NCBI GenBank assembly: GCA_963665155.2
Contig: OY761986.2
Span: forward strand, 1,984,001 to 2,048,000
Length of the DNA stretch: 64,000 nt
Direction: 5' to 3'
Origin: UBA1141 sp963665155
Lineage (GTDB): Bacteria > Chloroflexota > Dehalococcoidia > Lucifugimonadales > UBA3495
The position numbers and the translations under genes were made by a program. Positions 63,238-64,000 of the stretch are shown piece after piece; position 1 is the stretch's first letter; each line of letters opens with the position of its first letter. The notes below the pieces were generated by a model, which had not been told where the DNA came from, did no database searches, and saw nothing but the letters and a program-made list of their open reading frames with translations.

Positions 63238-64000
63238 ATGATCGGAATTGATTCCATATCCATAGGTATTAACCCCAACTTGCTCGACTTCGGTGGCCTG
63301 GTTTTGTCCTGGCACGGATTTCTAACATTTGTGGCGGTAGCTACATCAGTATTTCTGGTAGTTCGCTGGGGGTCGCGAGAGGGCCTGAACGTAGACGCTA
63401 TCTACTCGGTGGCTGTCTGGTGCATCGTAGGCGGGGTCATCGGCGCTCGGGTGCTGCACATCATCGACTTCTGGGGCGAAACCTACAGCCACGACCCCAT
63501 TAGGTTGCTTTACGTCTGGCAAGGCGGCGTCACCATCTACGGAGCAATCTTAGGTGGGTTTGTCGGTGGAACCTCCTACATCACCATTCGCAATTCTGCC
63601 TGGTATCTCTCGCTTTGTGGCAGCTATTTGAAGTTTCTGGGGAAACCAAAAGCGGCACCGCTTCCGGGCGTTGGCCAACTAGCGGACTTAGCCGCACCGG
63701 CGATCCTGCTCTCCCAAGCAATTGGAAGGGTCGGCGATATTATAAACGGCGAGCACTTTGCGTCGGCTACAGGCCTGCCGTGGGGTATCCTGTACACCCA
63801 CCCGAACAGTCCAGGATTTGGCCGGGCAGCTAGTCATCCCGCGGTGGCCTACGAGTTGCTGATGGACCTTGCGCTTCTGGCCCTTCTCTGGCCGTTGAGA
63901 AATCGAATCAGGCCCCAGGGAATGTTTTTCGCCCTGTATTTAGCGACCTATTCGCTGGGCCGCTTCTTGATAAGTTTCATGCGGGAAGAGTTCAACGACT
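63238..64000 (+). CDS. lgt: Prolipoprotein diacylglyceryl transferase (5' part)
   Basis: Lgt adds diacylglycerol to the lipobox cysteine of prelipoproteins at the membrane. The first 254 codons lie in the window and the rest is cut off. Hydrophobic segments alternate with the conserved GGVIGARVLHIIDFW, YVWQGGVTIYGAILGGF, and the signature AIGRVGDIINGEHFA near residue 160-175. The end part HPAVAYELLMDLALL and YSLGRFLISFMREEF is also typical. The ATG at 63238 is four bases behind ispE. Lipoproteins such as the one encoded at 722-2224 are its expected substrates. Confidence 0.95.
   Translation, partial: MIGIDSISIGINPNLLDFGGLVLSWHGFLTFVAVATSVFLVVRWGSREGLNVDAIYSVAVWCIVGGVIGARVLHIIDFWGETYSHDPIRLLYVWQGGVTIYGAILGGFVGGTSYITIRNSAWYLSLCGSYLKFLGKPKAAPLPGVGQLADLAAPAILLSQAIGRVGDIINGEHFASATGLPWGILYTHPNSPGFGRAASHPAVAYELLMDLALLALLWPLRNRIRPQGMFFALYLATYSLGRFLISFMREEFND

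Overview
The window is a piece of a free-living bacterial chromosome of roughly balanced to slightly G+C-rich composition. It mixes intact housekeeping genes (ruvB, fabF, folC, gyrA, lepA, galU, SRP RNA, rsmA, ispE, lgt) with accessory genes: an LLM-class flavin monooxygenase, cupins, amidohydrolase, HpcH/HpaI aldolase, XdhC/MocA and dipeptide ABC ATPases. TTG and GTG starts are common. This mix suggests a Chloroflexota bacterium of the Dehalococcoidia/SAR202 type, but that is inference only; there is no rRNA or other phylogenetic marker that I could compare here.

Layout. 1-24 kb: mostly chromosomal backbone. It has ruvB, a cupin/discoidin lipoprotein, an IS701-family element (2369-3826), a secreted protein, an LLM oxidoreductase, fabF, folC, a complex-I-NDUFA9-like epimerase, the molybdenum-cofactor maturation pair mocA/xdhC, a C26 peptidase, gyrA with a strong terminator, a broken hydrolase, a flavin reductase, a BtuF-like binding protein, an MFS transporter, an HpaI-type aldolase, an asparaginase-like protein with an altered active site, and a frameshifted phosphoesterase.

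24.05-38.6 kb: two integrative elements stacked in the 3' end of tRNA-Lys(CTT). Island A (24080-33689) is bounded by a perfect 50-bp direct repeat of the tRNA 3' half. It carries a frameshifted tyrosine integrase at the tRNA end, a 20-bp repeat near both ends, a damaged DNA methyltransferase, small unknown genes, and a broken gene of about 3.3 kb for a PLD-like/fibronectin-like protein. Island B (33640-38580) ends at a third, degenerate tRNA copy. It carries intact genes for a sugar-phosphate isomerase-like protein, a PLP aminotransferase, a LicD-type transferase and a cytidylyltransferase, which look like a cell-surface decoration set.

38.6-49.7 kb: a small membrane protein, a scramblase-like protein, two different IS1182-family elements (39782-41763 and 43330-45190), an amidohydrolase, and a large ATPase/LuxR regulator gene that is interrupted by the second IS and also has an in-frame stop and a frameshift. 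After it comes an exported protein with a duplicated domain.

50.1-52.7 kb: tRNA-Leu(TAG), then an MBL hydrolase, a small membrane protein and a threefold 117-bp hairpin repeat, ending at a degenerate copy of the tRNA-Leu 3' half. This looks like the relic of another tRNA-targeted insertion. 52.7-64 kb returns to backbone: cupin, broken GNAT, ABM monooxygenase, two OppD/OppF-type ATPases, a 13-bp tandem repeat that keeps restating a Shine-Dalgarno-plus-ATG motif up to lepA, then a DinB-like protein, galU, SRP RNA, rsmA, ispE and lgt (cut by the window end).

Many accessory genes carry single-base indels, often in homopolymers, while the long housekeeping frames are clean. Gene decay is the simplest reading, but assembly error cannot be excluded from sequence alone.
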